Origin: CAZNQW01 sp964575225
GTDB lineage: Bacteria; Chloroflexota; Anaerolineae; JAAYZQ01
DNA length: 7,219 nucleotides
Direction of reading: 5' to 3'
Assembly (NCBI GenBank): GCA_964575225.1
Contig: CAZNQW010000199.1
Coordinates: 1-7,219, forward strand
In this document: positions 1 to 6,869 of the stretch, one piece after another
Numbering within the stretch: position 1 is the first letter of the stretch
Layout of the letters: the number at the start of each line of letters is the position of its first letter
Made by a program: the position numbers and the translations under genes
The notes under the pieces: model-generated
Seen by the model: the letters and a program-made list of their open reading frames with translations, nothing else
Database searches by the model: none
Told to the model about the DNA's origin: nothing

Positions 1-11
1 TTGGACTATCT

Positions 12-43
12 GGCACACAATACCCGACATCGTTTTGTGTGCC
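12..43. promoter_or_regulatory. Inverted repeat upstream of the four-gene cluster (possible operator or 5' leader hairpin)
   Basis: GGCACACAA at 12-20 and its exact reverse complement TTGTGTGCC at 35-43 form a 9-bp perfect inverted repeat around 14 unpaired bases. It ends 12 bases before the AAGGA ribosome binding site (56-60) of the first gene. It is not followed by a T-tract on either strand, so it does not look like an intrinsic terminator of an upstream gene. It could be a repressor operator or a leader stem. The window starts too close to identify a promoter for the cluster. Confidence 0.4.
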
Positions 44-67
44 CCATGATGGAACAAGGAAACGGGA

Positions 68-1258
68 ATGAACCGAACACGTATCATTTTCTTTGTGATC
101 ATCGCTCTGGCGGTTTTGATCGTGGTCGGCGGCTTGATCTGGAGCCAGCTTGCCACAGGTCCCGAGCCGTTGGTGCCCGAAGCCGGCGATGAGACCCTCG
201 AAGTGCGTATCGCGGCGGCGCTGCCGGTGGCCGAATGGGTGCAAGAGGCGGCCCATCAATTCAATGCCGAGCAGCATACCCTCGAAGGGCGCTCCATCCA
301 GATCACCGTCACGCCCATGGACGGGCTGACGGCGAAAAACCGCTATGAGCGCGACGAAATGGATCCGCTGCCCACCGCCTGGATCCCCGACAGCCGCTAT
401 CTGGTGGAATTGGTCAATGCCGCCTACAAAGAGCGGCTGGGACGAGATGTGTTCCTGACCGACGGCGAATACCGGGCGCGGCCTTTGACCATTTCGTTGC
501 TGGCCTGGGGGATCTATGACAGCCGGGCCGCCGTGCTCGAGAGCCAATTCGGCGCCATTTCCTGGCAGACCATCCACGATGCCGCCCTGGCGCCTGGAGG
601 CTGGGCAGAGATCGGTGGTCAGGGCGATTGGGGCTATTTCAAACTGGCCATTTCCAATCCGCGCAAGAACATCAGCGGGTTGGCGGCCATGGTCGCTGCG
701 GCCGGTGAGTATTACGACAAGACCAACATCACCGTAGAGGATGTGACCAACTCCGAGTTTCAGACCTGGCTGGGCGAGATCATGAGTTCGATGAGCGACC
801 TTTCGGGGGGCACCTATACGGTGGCCGACCTGGCTCTGTTTGGCTATACGACCGGCGATGCGGGCCAGCTCCTGGAAAGCGACCTGCTGGTCAATATGCA
901 GGGCATCCAGTCGCGCTGGGCCGATCCGTTGCGCATCGTCTACCCCGAATATGTCACCTGGTTCGATTTTCCCTTTACTGTGTGGATGGGACCAGAGACC
1001 AGCGCCGCCGAAAAGAACGCCGCCCTGGAATTCGAAGAGTACCTGCTTTCGGAAGAGGTGCAGAAAAAGGCCCTGGCCTTTGGCCTGCGTCCGGCCAACT
1101 CGAATGTGCCGATCAGCGGCGAGGGGAGCCTCTTTGATCAGTGGGCCAATCAGGGGGTCTTGGGCGTGGTGCCGCGCACCACGGCCATGCGTTCTCCGGA
1201 TCGCGACGTGTTGCAGGCGCTGCTGCGGTGGTTCGATCTGAACGTAGCAGGGCGGTAG
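68..1258 (+). CDS. Membrane-anchored extracytoplasmic substrate-binding protein
   Basis: This 396-residue protein is predicted to sit outside the membrane and bind a solute. The ligand is unknown. Start: ATG at 68 follows AAGGA (56-60) with 7 bases between. Residues 6-25 are one hydrophobic helix after a short basic N-terminus (MNRTR). There is no lipobox cysteine, so it is a signal anchor or an ordinary signal peptide. Residues 44-350 look like a class II periplasmic binding fold (SBP_bac_11/ModA-like). AWIPDS (104-109) resembles the W-x-P-x-S segment typical of the family, and LLSEEVQKKALAFGLRP (326-342) is the characteristic C-terminal motif. The same landmarks occur in the same order in the next gene, which additionally has a VWA domain, so the two are paralogues. 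The stop is 69 bases before that gene, and both are probably cotranscribed. No transporter permease or ATPase lies nearby. The general class is fairly certain, the exact family and ligand are not. Confidence 0.82.
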   Translation: MNRTRIIFFVIIALAVLIVVGGLIWSQLATGPEPLVPEAGDETLEVRIAAALPVAEWVQEAAHQFNAEQHTLEGRSIQITVTPMDGLTAKNRYERDEMDPLPTAWIPDSRYLVELVNAAYKERLGRDVFLTDGEYRARPLTISLLAWGIYDSRAAVLESQFGAISWQTIHDAALAPGGWAEIGGQGDWGYFKLAISNPRKNISGLAAMVAAAGEYYDKTNITVEDVTNSEFQTWLGEIMSSMSDLSGGTYTVADLALFGYTTGDAGQLLESDLLVNMQGIQSRWADPLRIVYPEYVTWFDFPFTVWMGPETSAAEKNAALEFEEYLLSEEVQKKALAFGLRPANSNVPISGEGSLFDQWANQGVLGVVPRTTAMRSPDRDVLQALLRWFDLNVAGR

Positions 1259-1327
1259 CAACCGCCGGTCCGTTCTCGGCTGGCAGACTGACGGCTGGTT
1301 TTCCAAGAGGTGGGAGAGGAAGCAAGC

Positions 1328-3025
1328 ATGAATAGACGGTCGGTTCGTCGTTCGTCGGGCATCCAGGCGCGGCCGATTTTGATCCTGTTGACTATCGGCT
1401 TGTTTGCGATGATCGCTTTGTGCTGCGCCGGGTATAGCCTGGTGGCGCGGCTTTTCGATGGGGAGGGCACGCCCGCGCCGGTCTCGAGTTCTTCGCTGAC
1501 CATCGCCTACTCGCCGGAAAAGGAACTGCTCTTTTCCACGTTGGTGACCAAGTTCAACGAGCAACGATTTGAGGCATCTGATGGGGAACGTCTAGAGGTA
1601 GACACGGTCCTGCTCGATCCAGAGTCGATGGTCAATGCCGTTCTGAACGGCGACGCCCCCTTCCAGGCTCTGTCGCCCGATTCGTCGGTGTGGTTGGGGC
1701 AGTTGGACGAAGAATGGAGCCAGAAACAGGGCGGAGACGCTGCAGCCACGGGCGAGACGGTGCGCTATGCCGTCAGCCCCGTGGTCATTGCCATGTGGGA
1801 AGACCTGGCGCGAGAGATGGGCTGGCCCGAACGGTCCATTGGCTGGCAGGACCTGCTGAACCGCGCCCAGGCCGATCCTGACTTTCGCTGGAGCCACCCT
1901 TCCACCAATTCGGCCAGCGGGTTGCTGGCCACATTGGCCGAATTCTATGCCGGGGCGGGCAAGACCCGCGGCCTGACCATCGAGGATGTGCAGGCCCAAG
2001 AAACGCTGGACTATGTGGCCGCCCTGGAAAAGACGGTCCGCTACTATGGCGAGGGCAATGAACCCGCCCTCATCGAACAGGCTCTGGCCGAGGGGCGCAG
2101 CTTTTTGGACGCCTTTGTGGTCCAGGAACAGATGGTTATCCACTTTAACACCCACCGCAGCGGGCAGGACCGGCTGATCGCCCTTTACCCCAGTGAGGGC
2201 ACCCTGTGGGAGGATCACCCCCTGGCGCTGCTAGAAACCGGGGAACTCTCCCCTTTGCAGCGGCAGACCTTTGCCCGGTTCCGCGATTTCATCCTGTCGC
2301 CCGAAGCTCAAAAGTTGGTTCTGCGCCACGGCTACCGACCGGCCGATCTTTCCATCCCGTTGGACAGCGCCGAATCGCCGGTGACCGTGGAGAACGGCGC
2401 CGATCCCACCGAGCCTAAGACGTCGCTCCAGGTGCCCAATGCCAGCGTAATCGGGGTCGTCCGCGACGTGTGGTGGTATACCAAACGGCATACCAACGTC
2501 TATCTGGTGGCAGATACGTCGGGCAGCATGCGCGGCGAAAAGCTGGATCAGGCCAAGCTAGCGCTTCAGGTGTTCCTGGACGAGATCCAGGGGGATACCG
2601 AACGGGTCGGGTTGATCCAGTTTGCGTCGGATGTGAACACGGTGGTCTATATCGACGAGCTGGGGCAAAATCGCGGGGCGCTCGAATCGGCTGTGGACTC
2701 GCTGTGGGCCGAAGGCGACACCGCCCTGCTCGATGGCGTCTACGAGGCCTATGTACGCCTACAGCAATTGGGGGACACGGAACGGATCAATGCCATCGTG
2801 GTGATGACCGATGGCCGGGAAAACTATTCAAACATGGGCTTGAACCAGTTGATGCGCGAGATGAGAAACCCCCAGGTGCCCGTGCTGATTTTCAGCGTGG
2901 CCTATGGCAGCGACGCCGACATGCAGACCCTCCAGGCCATCTCGGAACCCAGCGGCGGGCGCGTGCTCACCGGCGACCTGGAAACGATCCGAGATCTGTA
3001 CCGAATTCTGTCGACCTACTTTTAA
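1328..3025 (+). CDS. Substrate-binding and VWA domain-containing membrane-anchored protein
   Basis: This is a 565-residue fusion. I chose ATG 1328 because AGAGGA (1315-1320) lies 7 bases upstream. An in-frame GTG at 1310 would add six residues and lacks such a site. Residues 16-36 form a transmembrane anchor after an arginine-rich start. C32 and C33 do not fit a lipobox. Residues 57-345 are a substrate-binding domain with ALSPDSSVW (114-122), HPSTNSASGLL (190-200) and ILSPEAQKLVLRHGYRP (322-338), matching the preceding paralogue. Residues about 388-560 are a von Willebrand factor A domain with a complete metal-ion-dependent adhesion site: DTSGSM (D396, S398, S400), T465 in GDTALLDG and D495 in VVMTDGRE. 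With one N-terminal helix and a cytoplasmic N-terminus, both domains should face outward. VWA domains with an intact site usually bind protein ligands through Mg2+ or Mn2+, so a partner-binding role is inferred. The next gene begins 8 bases after the stop, indicating tight coupling. Confidence 0.88.
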   Translation: MNRRSVRRSSGIQARPILILLTIGLFAMIALCCAGYSLVARLFDGEGTPAPVSSSSLTIAYSPEKELLFSTLVTKFNEQRFEASDGERLEVDTVLLDPESMVNAVLNGDAPFQALSPDSSVWLGQLDEEWSQKQGGDAAATGETVRYAVSPVVIAMWEDLAREMGWPERSIGWQDLLNRAQADPDFRWSHPSTNSASGLLATLAEFYAGAGKTRGLTIEDVQAQETLDYVAALEKTVRYYGEGNEPALIEQALAEGRSFLDAFVVQEQMVIHFNTHRSGQDRLIALYPSEGTLWEDHPLALLETGELSPLQRQTFARFRDFILSPEAQKLVLRHGYRPADLSIPLDSAESPVTVENGADPTEPKTSLQVPNASVIGVVRDVWWYTKRHTNVYLVADTSGSMRGEKLDQAKLALQVFLDEIQGDTERVGLIQFASDVNTVVYIDELGQNRGALESAVDSLWAEGDTALLDGVYEAYVRLQQLGDTERINAIVVMTDGRENYSNMGLNQLMREMRNPQVPVLIFSVAYGSDADMQTLQAISEPSGGRVLTGDLETIRDLYRILSTYF

Positions 3026-3033
3026 CGAGGATC

Positions 3034-3939
3034 ATGGCAAAACTCAGCTTTCGCGAAGAACTGGAACAGAGAGCGGCCCGGGCCATCCTGACCCGTTCCG
3101 TCTATCGTTGGGAGAGCGCGGCCATCATCGGGCTGACTCTGATCCTGACCATTCTGATGCCGCGCCCCCTCCCCTTTTGGGAGCCCTGGTTCTGGGTCAT
3201 CCTGGGAGCGGTTGGGGAGGTGGCTCTGGTGTGGACCAGCGTCACCGACCCGGAATTTCGGGCCAAGGCCGTGGCGGAAATGTTCCACGAAAAGTTCGAG
3301 CCCAAGAGTATCAAGAACAAGGGATTGGCCCAGCGGGTGCAAAAGGCGTTAGAGTATCGGGATCGGATCGACACCCTGATCAACACGAGCCGCGAAGGGG
3401 TCTTGCGCGATCACCTTCGAGATGTCAGCCAGGGCACGACCGACTGGATGGAGAGCATTTTTCGCCTGGCCCAGCGGCTGGATGCCTACGAGGCCGATAC
3501 CATGATCCACCAGGATCTGCAATCGCTGTCCCCGGCCATCGAGAATCTCAAGAAACGCCTGGCGCTGGAGGATAGCGATGCCGTAAAGCGGCAGATCAGC
3601 CAGACCATCGCCCAGAAGCAGATCCAGATGGACAATTTGGGCAAATTGCAAAACGTCATGGAGCGGGCCCAGTTTCAGTTGGAAAGCACCATCACCGCCA
3701 TGGGAACCGTATACTCTCAGGTGATGATTCTCGGCGCCCGCGATGTCGGTTCGGGACGGGCTGAACGCCTCCAGCAGGACATTGCCGACCAGGTCAATGC
3801 CTTGCAGGACGTGGTCCACACCGTCGATGAGGTGTATCAAGCGGGAGTCGATCCCCTGGGATCGGCGCTCGGCGCCGACCCACGGGCTGCGGCCGCATCA
3901 TTGACACAGACGAGCCAGAAGCGCACCTCTGGCAACTAG
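3034..3939 (+). CDS. Two-TM membrane protein with long coiled-coil tail (XpaC-like layout)
   Basis: The protein has 301 residues and I do not recognise its family with certainty. ATG 3034 follows GAGG (3027-3030) closely, 8 bases after the upstream stop. The reading frame is open further upstream, but only inside the VWA coding region. Residues 1-27 are charged and helical. Residues 28-42 and 50-68 are hydrophobic segments separated by a short proline- and tryptophan-rich turn, giving a membrane hairpin with both ends in the cytoplasm. Residues 75-270 are almost wholly helix-forming, rich in Q, E, R, L and A with heptad-like spacing, which suggests a coiled coil. The tail (281-301) is alanine-, serine- and threonine-rich and probably disordered. 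The layout resembles XpaC (5-bromo-4-chloroindolyl phosphate hydrolysis) proteins, which occur with TelA and VWA proteins in some stress clusters, but no diagnostic motif confirms this. It may be the cytoplasmic-side scaffold of the neighbouring surface proteins. Confidence 0.8.
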   Translation: MAKLSFREELEQRAARAILTRSVYRWESAAIIGLTLILTILMPRPLPFWEPWFWVILGAVGEVALVWTSVTDPEFRAKAVAEMFHEKFEPKSIKNKGLAQRVQKALEYRDRIDTLINTSREGVLRDHLRDVSQGTTDWMESIFRLAQRLDAYEADTMIHQDLQSLSPAIENLKKRLALEDSDAVKRQISQTIAQKQIQMDNLGKLQNVMERAQFQLESTITAMGTVYSQVMILGARDVGSGRAERLQQDIADQVNALQDVVHTVDEVYQAGVDPLGSALGADPRAAAASLTQTSQKRTSGN

Positions 3940-3976
3940 ATGAAACAGAGGCCGAATGGGGTACGAGGTGAGAAAC

Positions 3977-5125
3977 ATGAAAGGGATTTTTCGATTTGCT
4001 CTCTTGTGGCTGGTGATCGGCGGCCTGGTGCTGAGTTCATGCGGCGCCCCGTCGGAACCGACCAAGGGAGAGGTGCTTGTGTACGTGGCGGTGCCGCTTT
4101 CGGGGTTTCAGGCCAACGGGGGTCAAACGGTCCTGGGCGGTGCGCGGCTGGCGGCCGAGCAGATTAACCGGGCGGGCGGCCTGCTCGGCTACAAGGTCAC
4201 CGTGGTCGGCCTGGACGACGAGTCGGATTCCGACGTGGCCGTCGACCTCGCGTCGCAGATCGGGGCCGATCTGAGCCAGGATCAGACCGTGCTGGGGGTC
4301 ATCGGCCATCTGAACAGCGGGCAGACGCTGGCGGCGATGGAGATCTACCAGGATCTATCGCTGGTGGTCATCACCCCCACCGCCAGTGAGGTGAGCTTGA
4401 CGCAAAAAGGGTATCGCAACTTTTTCCGCGTGAATGCCAACGACACGGCCCAGGCCCAGGTCGACGCCGGGTTTTTGGTGAACACGCTGGGCGCCCGGCG
4501 CGTGGCTGTCGTCTTTAACGACGATCCTTACGGTCAGGGCTTGGCCCAGTTGATGGCGCAGGAGTTGCAGGCCTTGGGCGCCGAGGTGGTGTTGAGCCTG
4601 CAGGTTGCCGTGGAGCAATCGACGTTTCCCAACGAGATCCCCCAGATTCTAAACACCCAGCCGGACGCGGTGTTCTATGGCGGTTACGAGGTCGAGGCCC
4701 CCTACCTGAGGCTGGAGCTTGTAGAAGCCGGCATGAACGTGCCCTTTCTGACCACCGATGGCGCCTTTTTGGCGGCCACCATCGACGAGGCGGGCCCTGC
4801 GGCCGAGGGCATGTACGTCTCTGCCTTTGGCCCGCGGCCCGAAAGCGCCGTCGACGATGCCTGGATCAAGGCTTATCAGGCCGTCGAGTACCGGAACCCC
4901 GATACCTACAGCATCAATGGCTACAGCGCCTTGCAGGTGCTGGCTGAGGGTGTGAAAAAGGCGGGCTCTTTTGATGCGACCCAGGTGGCCGGTGCCATTC
5001 GAGGCCTGGCCGAGATCGAGACGCCCATGGGCGCCCTCAGCTACAGCGCCGAAGGAGATCTGAAAGAGCAGACCATCTATATCTTTCAGGTGCAACAGGG
5101 GGACTGGGTGCAAGCCTATCCCTAA
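3977..5125 (+). CDS. LivJ-like branched-chain amino acid-type substrate-binding lipoprotein
   Basis: This 382-residue protein is a type I periplasmic binding protein (Peripla_BP_6, LivJ/LivK group). ATG 3977 is preferred because GAGGTG (3965-3970) is 6 bases upstream. An ATG at 3956 in the same frame would add seven residues and has no site. Residues 1-21 are a lipoprotein signal peptide ending in the lipobox LSSC, with C22 the lipidated residue, so the mature protein is tethered outside the membrane. Segments resembling E. coli LivJ by memory are IGHLNSGQT (109-117), VVITPTAS (130-137), YGQGLAQ (185-191), VFYGGYE (232-238), TTDGA (259-263) and PMGALSYSAEGDLK (350-363). The first two normally contact the amino-acid backbone of the ligand. 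TTDGA carries Asp where I recall LivJ having Glu in PEG, the residue that binds the ligand amino group. The family also binds amides, urea and aromatic acids, so the ligand is open. No LivHMGF transporter genes adjoin it. It follows the coiled-coil gene by 37 bases and is last in the operon. Confidence 0.9.
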   Translation: MKGIFRFALLWLVIGGLVLSSCGAPSEPTKGEVLVYVAVPLSGFQANGGQTVLGGARLAAEQINRAGGLLGYKVTVVGLDDESDSDVAVDLASQIGADLSQDQTVLGVIGHLNSGQTLAAMEIYQDLSLVVITPTASEVSLTQKGYRNFFRVNANDTAQAQVDAGFLVNTLGARRVAVVFNDDPYGQGLAQLMAQELQALGAEVVLSLQVAVEQSTFPNEIPQILNTQPDAVFYGGYEVEAPYLRLELVEAGMNVPFLTTDGAFLAATIDEAGPAAEGMYVSAFGPRPESAVDDAWIKAYQAVEYRNPDTYSINGYSALQVLAEGVKKAGSFDATQVAGAIRGLAEIETPMGALSYSAEGDLKEQTIYIFQVQQGDWVQAYP

Positions 5126-5179
5126 AGCGACCGCGTGGACAAACCTCCATCCGGGTTCAAGAACTCACGACCGGTGCTC

Positions 5180-5202
5180 CCTGCCCCCCTCTCGGGGGCA
5201 GG
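5180..5202 (+). terminator. Probable terminator of the four-gene operon
   Basis: CCTGCCCCC (5180-5188) pairs perfectly with GGGGGCAGG (5194-5202) around a 5-base loop, 55 bases after the last stop codon of the plus-strand cluster and before the convergent murE end. Only TTT follows, so the U-tract is weak. An outer CGGTG (5172-5176) and CACCG (5216-5220) could extend the structure. The stem reads equally in the other direction and may also stop murE transcripts. Confidence 0.55.
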
Positions 5203-5232
5203 TTTGCGTGGTGGACACCGCGAGATCAACGC

Positions 5233-5245
5233 CCCCGAGACGGGG
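5233..5245 (-). terminator. Weak hairpin just downstream of murE
   Basis: CCCCG (5233-5237) and CGGGG (5241-5245) form a 5-bp GC stem with a 3-base loop, 10 bases past the murE stop in the minus direction. No real T-tract follows on that strand, so by itself it is a poor terminator. It may act with the stronger stem at 5180-5202. Confidence 0.25.
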
Positions 5246-5255
5246 ACGGCGAGCG

Positions 5256-6791
5256 TCAGTGAGCGTGGCCTGCCTCCCGCGCCAGCCGTTTCCGGAGAGC
5301 CGTGCGCATCGCGTCGTGCTCGCTCCAGGGCCGCTCGACCGTGCCAAAGCACATCGATTGCTCGTGGCCTTTGCCGCAGGCGATGACCACGTCGCCGGGC
5401 CGGGCCAGATCGACGGCGAACTGGATGGCCTCCTCCCGGTCGGGGATGCGGAAATAGCTCTGGCCCAACACGCCCCCGGCCCGTTCGGCGCCCCGGGCCA
5501 TCTCGTCCAGGATCGCCTCCAGCGACTCGGTGCGGGGATCCTCCGCTGTGAGGATCGTCACGTCGGCCAGGCCGGCGCCGATCTCACCCATCCAGGCCCG
5601 CTTGTCTCTGTCCCGTTCGCCGGCGCTGCCAAACAGGGTGATGACCCGGCCCTGGGCGAGCGACCGGGCCGTTTCCAGCGTCCGCTGCAGGGCGTTGGGG
5701 GTGTGGGCGAAATCGACCACTGCCAGGAAATCCTGACCCTCGTCCACCCGCTCCATGCGACCGATGATGCCCTTGAGTTGTGCCACTCCCTGCTGGATGG
5801 ACGCCACCGGCACGTCCAGGGCCAGGGCCGCGCCGACCGCCGCCAGGATATTGGAGATGTTGTGATCCCCCACCAGGGTGGTCTGCACATCGAACGAACC
5901 TGCCGGCGAGTGGATGGTGAAGCGCATGGCGTCGGCTGAACGCCGGATGTGGGCTGCCACCACGTGGGGCGTCCGGTCCGGCTTCGCCCCGGCGATGCCG
6001 TAGGCGATCTGGCGATCGGCCAGAATGGGTTGCAGGTAGCGATAGGAATCATCGTCGGCATTCAGCACCGCCACCTTGGGTATGCTGGCTTTGCGATACC
6101 CGGTGGTCAAATGGCGAAAGAGCCGGACTTTGGCCTGTTGGTAGGCCTCCAGGCTGCCGTGAATGTCCAGATGTTCGTGGGTGATGTTGGTGACCACCGC
6201 CAGGTCAAACTCGCAGGCCGAAACCCGGTGCTGCTCCAGGCCGTGAGAGGTCGTTTCGAGCACGGCGATCTCGATGCCGGCGTCCACCATTTCGGCCAGA
6301 TAGCGCTGGACATCGGGGGCGTCGGGGGTGGTGGTGTGCAACCCCGTGTCCATCACCCGCTCGCCGATGACGGCGTTCACCGTGGTCACCAGCCCGGCCT
6401 TGCGCCCGGCGGCCTGAAGAATGCTGTACAACAGGTTTGCAGTGGTGGTCTTGCCGTCGGTGCCGGTGATGCCCACCACGGTCAGCTTGCGAGCGGGAAA
6501 ATCGTGCCAGGCCGCCGACAGAAAGGCCAGCGCCTCGCGGCCGCTGGGCACGACGATGATCGGCACGGGCAACCCGCCCACGGGCCGCTCGGCCACGATC
6601 GCCACGGCGCCCCGCTCCACGGCCTGGGCCACATAGTCGTGTCCATCCGTTGCCACCCCCCGGTAGGCGACGAACAGGCTGCCCGGCGCGACCTGGCGCG
6701 AATCACAGGTGATCGCCGTGACGGTAACGGCTGTGGGATCGCCGCTCACCTGAGCGCGGGGCAGCGCGGCCAGCAGATCGGTGAATTGCAT
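5256..6791 (-). CDS. murE: UDP-N-acetylmuramoyl-L-alanyl-D-glutamate–diamino acid ligase (MurE)
   Basis: MurE is a cytoplasmic ATP-dependent ligase that adds the third, diamino residue to UDP-MurNAc-L-Ala-D-Glu in peptidoglycan synthesis. From ATG 6791 the product is 511 residues (E. coli MurE is about 495) and all three Mur ligase domains are complete. The N-terminal UDP-binding domain has CDSRQVAPGSLFVA (29-42). The central domain has the ATP loop GITGTDGKTTT (107-117), TTTPDAP (153-159), ETTSHGLEQHR (179-189), NITHEHLDIHG (202-212) and K221 in YQQAKVRLF, the position of the carbamylated lysine. HNISNILAA (310-318) and GRMERV (344-349) lead to the C-terminal domain, with DFAHTPNAL (360-368), GSAGERDRDKR (388-398), EDPR (417-420) and GKGHE (473-477). 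The meso-diaminopimelate-specific enzymes have DNPR where this has EDPR, so the added residue may be ornithine, lysine or diaminopimelate. Alternative starts in frame are TTG 6809 (GGAGG five bases upstream) and ATG 6860 (next to the predicted transcription start). The gene stands alone on the minus strand. Confidence 0.95.
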   Translation of the reverse strand: MQFTDLLAALPRAQVSGDPTAVTVTAITCDSRQVAPGSLFVAYRGVATDGHDYVAQAVERGAVAIVAERPVGGLPVPIIVVPSGREALAFLSAAWHDFPARKLTVVGITGTDGKTTTANLLYSILQAAGRKAGLVTTVNAVIGERVMDTGLHTTTPDAPDVQRYLAEMVDAGIEIAVLETTSHGLEQHRVSACEFDLAVVTNITHEHLDIHGSLEAYQQAKVRLFRHLTTGYRKASIPKVAVLNADDDSYRYLQPILADRQIAYGIAGAKPDRTPHVVAAHIRRSADAMRFTIHSPAGSFDVQTTLVGDHNISNILAAVGAALALDVPVASIQQGVAQLKGIIGRMERVDEGQDFLAVVDFAHTPNALQRTLETARSLAQGRVITLFGSAGERDRDKRAWMGEIGAGLADVTILTAEDPRTESLEAILDEMARGAERAGGVLGQSYFRIPDREEAIQFAVDLARPGDVVIACGKGHEQSMCFGTVERPWSEHDAMRTALRKRLAREAGHAH

Positions 6792-6814
6792 CGAACCCTT
6801 TGGGGACAAGGCAC

Positions 6815-6819
6815 CCTCC
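6815..6819 (-). promoter_or_regulatory. Shine-Dalgarno GGAGG that favours a TTG start for murE
   Basis: On the minus strand GGAGG (6819 down to 6815) is followed by five bases and a TTG at 6809-6807 that is in frame with murE, giving six extra residues before the ATG at 6791. The ATG has only AAGGG (6800-6796) four bases upstream. The stronger site argues for initiation at TTG 6809, while ATG 6791 fits the usual MurE N-terminus. The sequence alone does not settle it. Confidence 0.45.
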
Positions 6820-6824
6820 CATGC

Positions 6825-6851
6825 GGTTCCAGGAGAGAGCGCCCTGGAACC
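6825..6851 (-). promoter_or_regulatory. murE: murE leader hairpin
   Basis: GGTTCCAGG (6825-6833) and CCTGGAACC (6843-6851) are perfect 9-bp reverse complements around a 9-base loop. In the predicted murE transcript, starting near 6862, this stem occupies almost the whole leader and ends five bases before the GGAGG site. It could modulate translation, stabilise the RNA, or be a DNA operator overlapping the start of transcription. It has no U-tract, so it is not a classical attenuator. Confidence 0.5.
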
Positions 6852-6869
6852 TTGTTTCATTGAGGAGCC

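Noticed and set aside
1259..1327. Terminator or attenuator between the two binding-protein genes
   Set aside because: Only repeated CGGCTGG words are seen, with no convincing stem followed by T residues.
2470..3033. Open frame extending upstream of the coiled-coil gene, suggesting a 489-residue protein
   Set aside because: The extension lies over the VWA domain of the preceding gene in another frame, its translation is rich in R and G without domain features, and a ribosome binding site precedes ATG 3034.
5208..6863. Long plus-strand open frames opposite murE (243 and 304 residues)
   Set aside because: They are antisense shadows produced by GC-rich codon bias. They show no motifs, and the minus strand carries complete MurE signatures.
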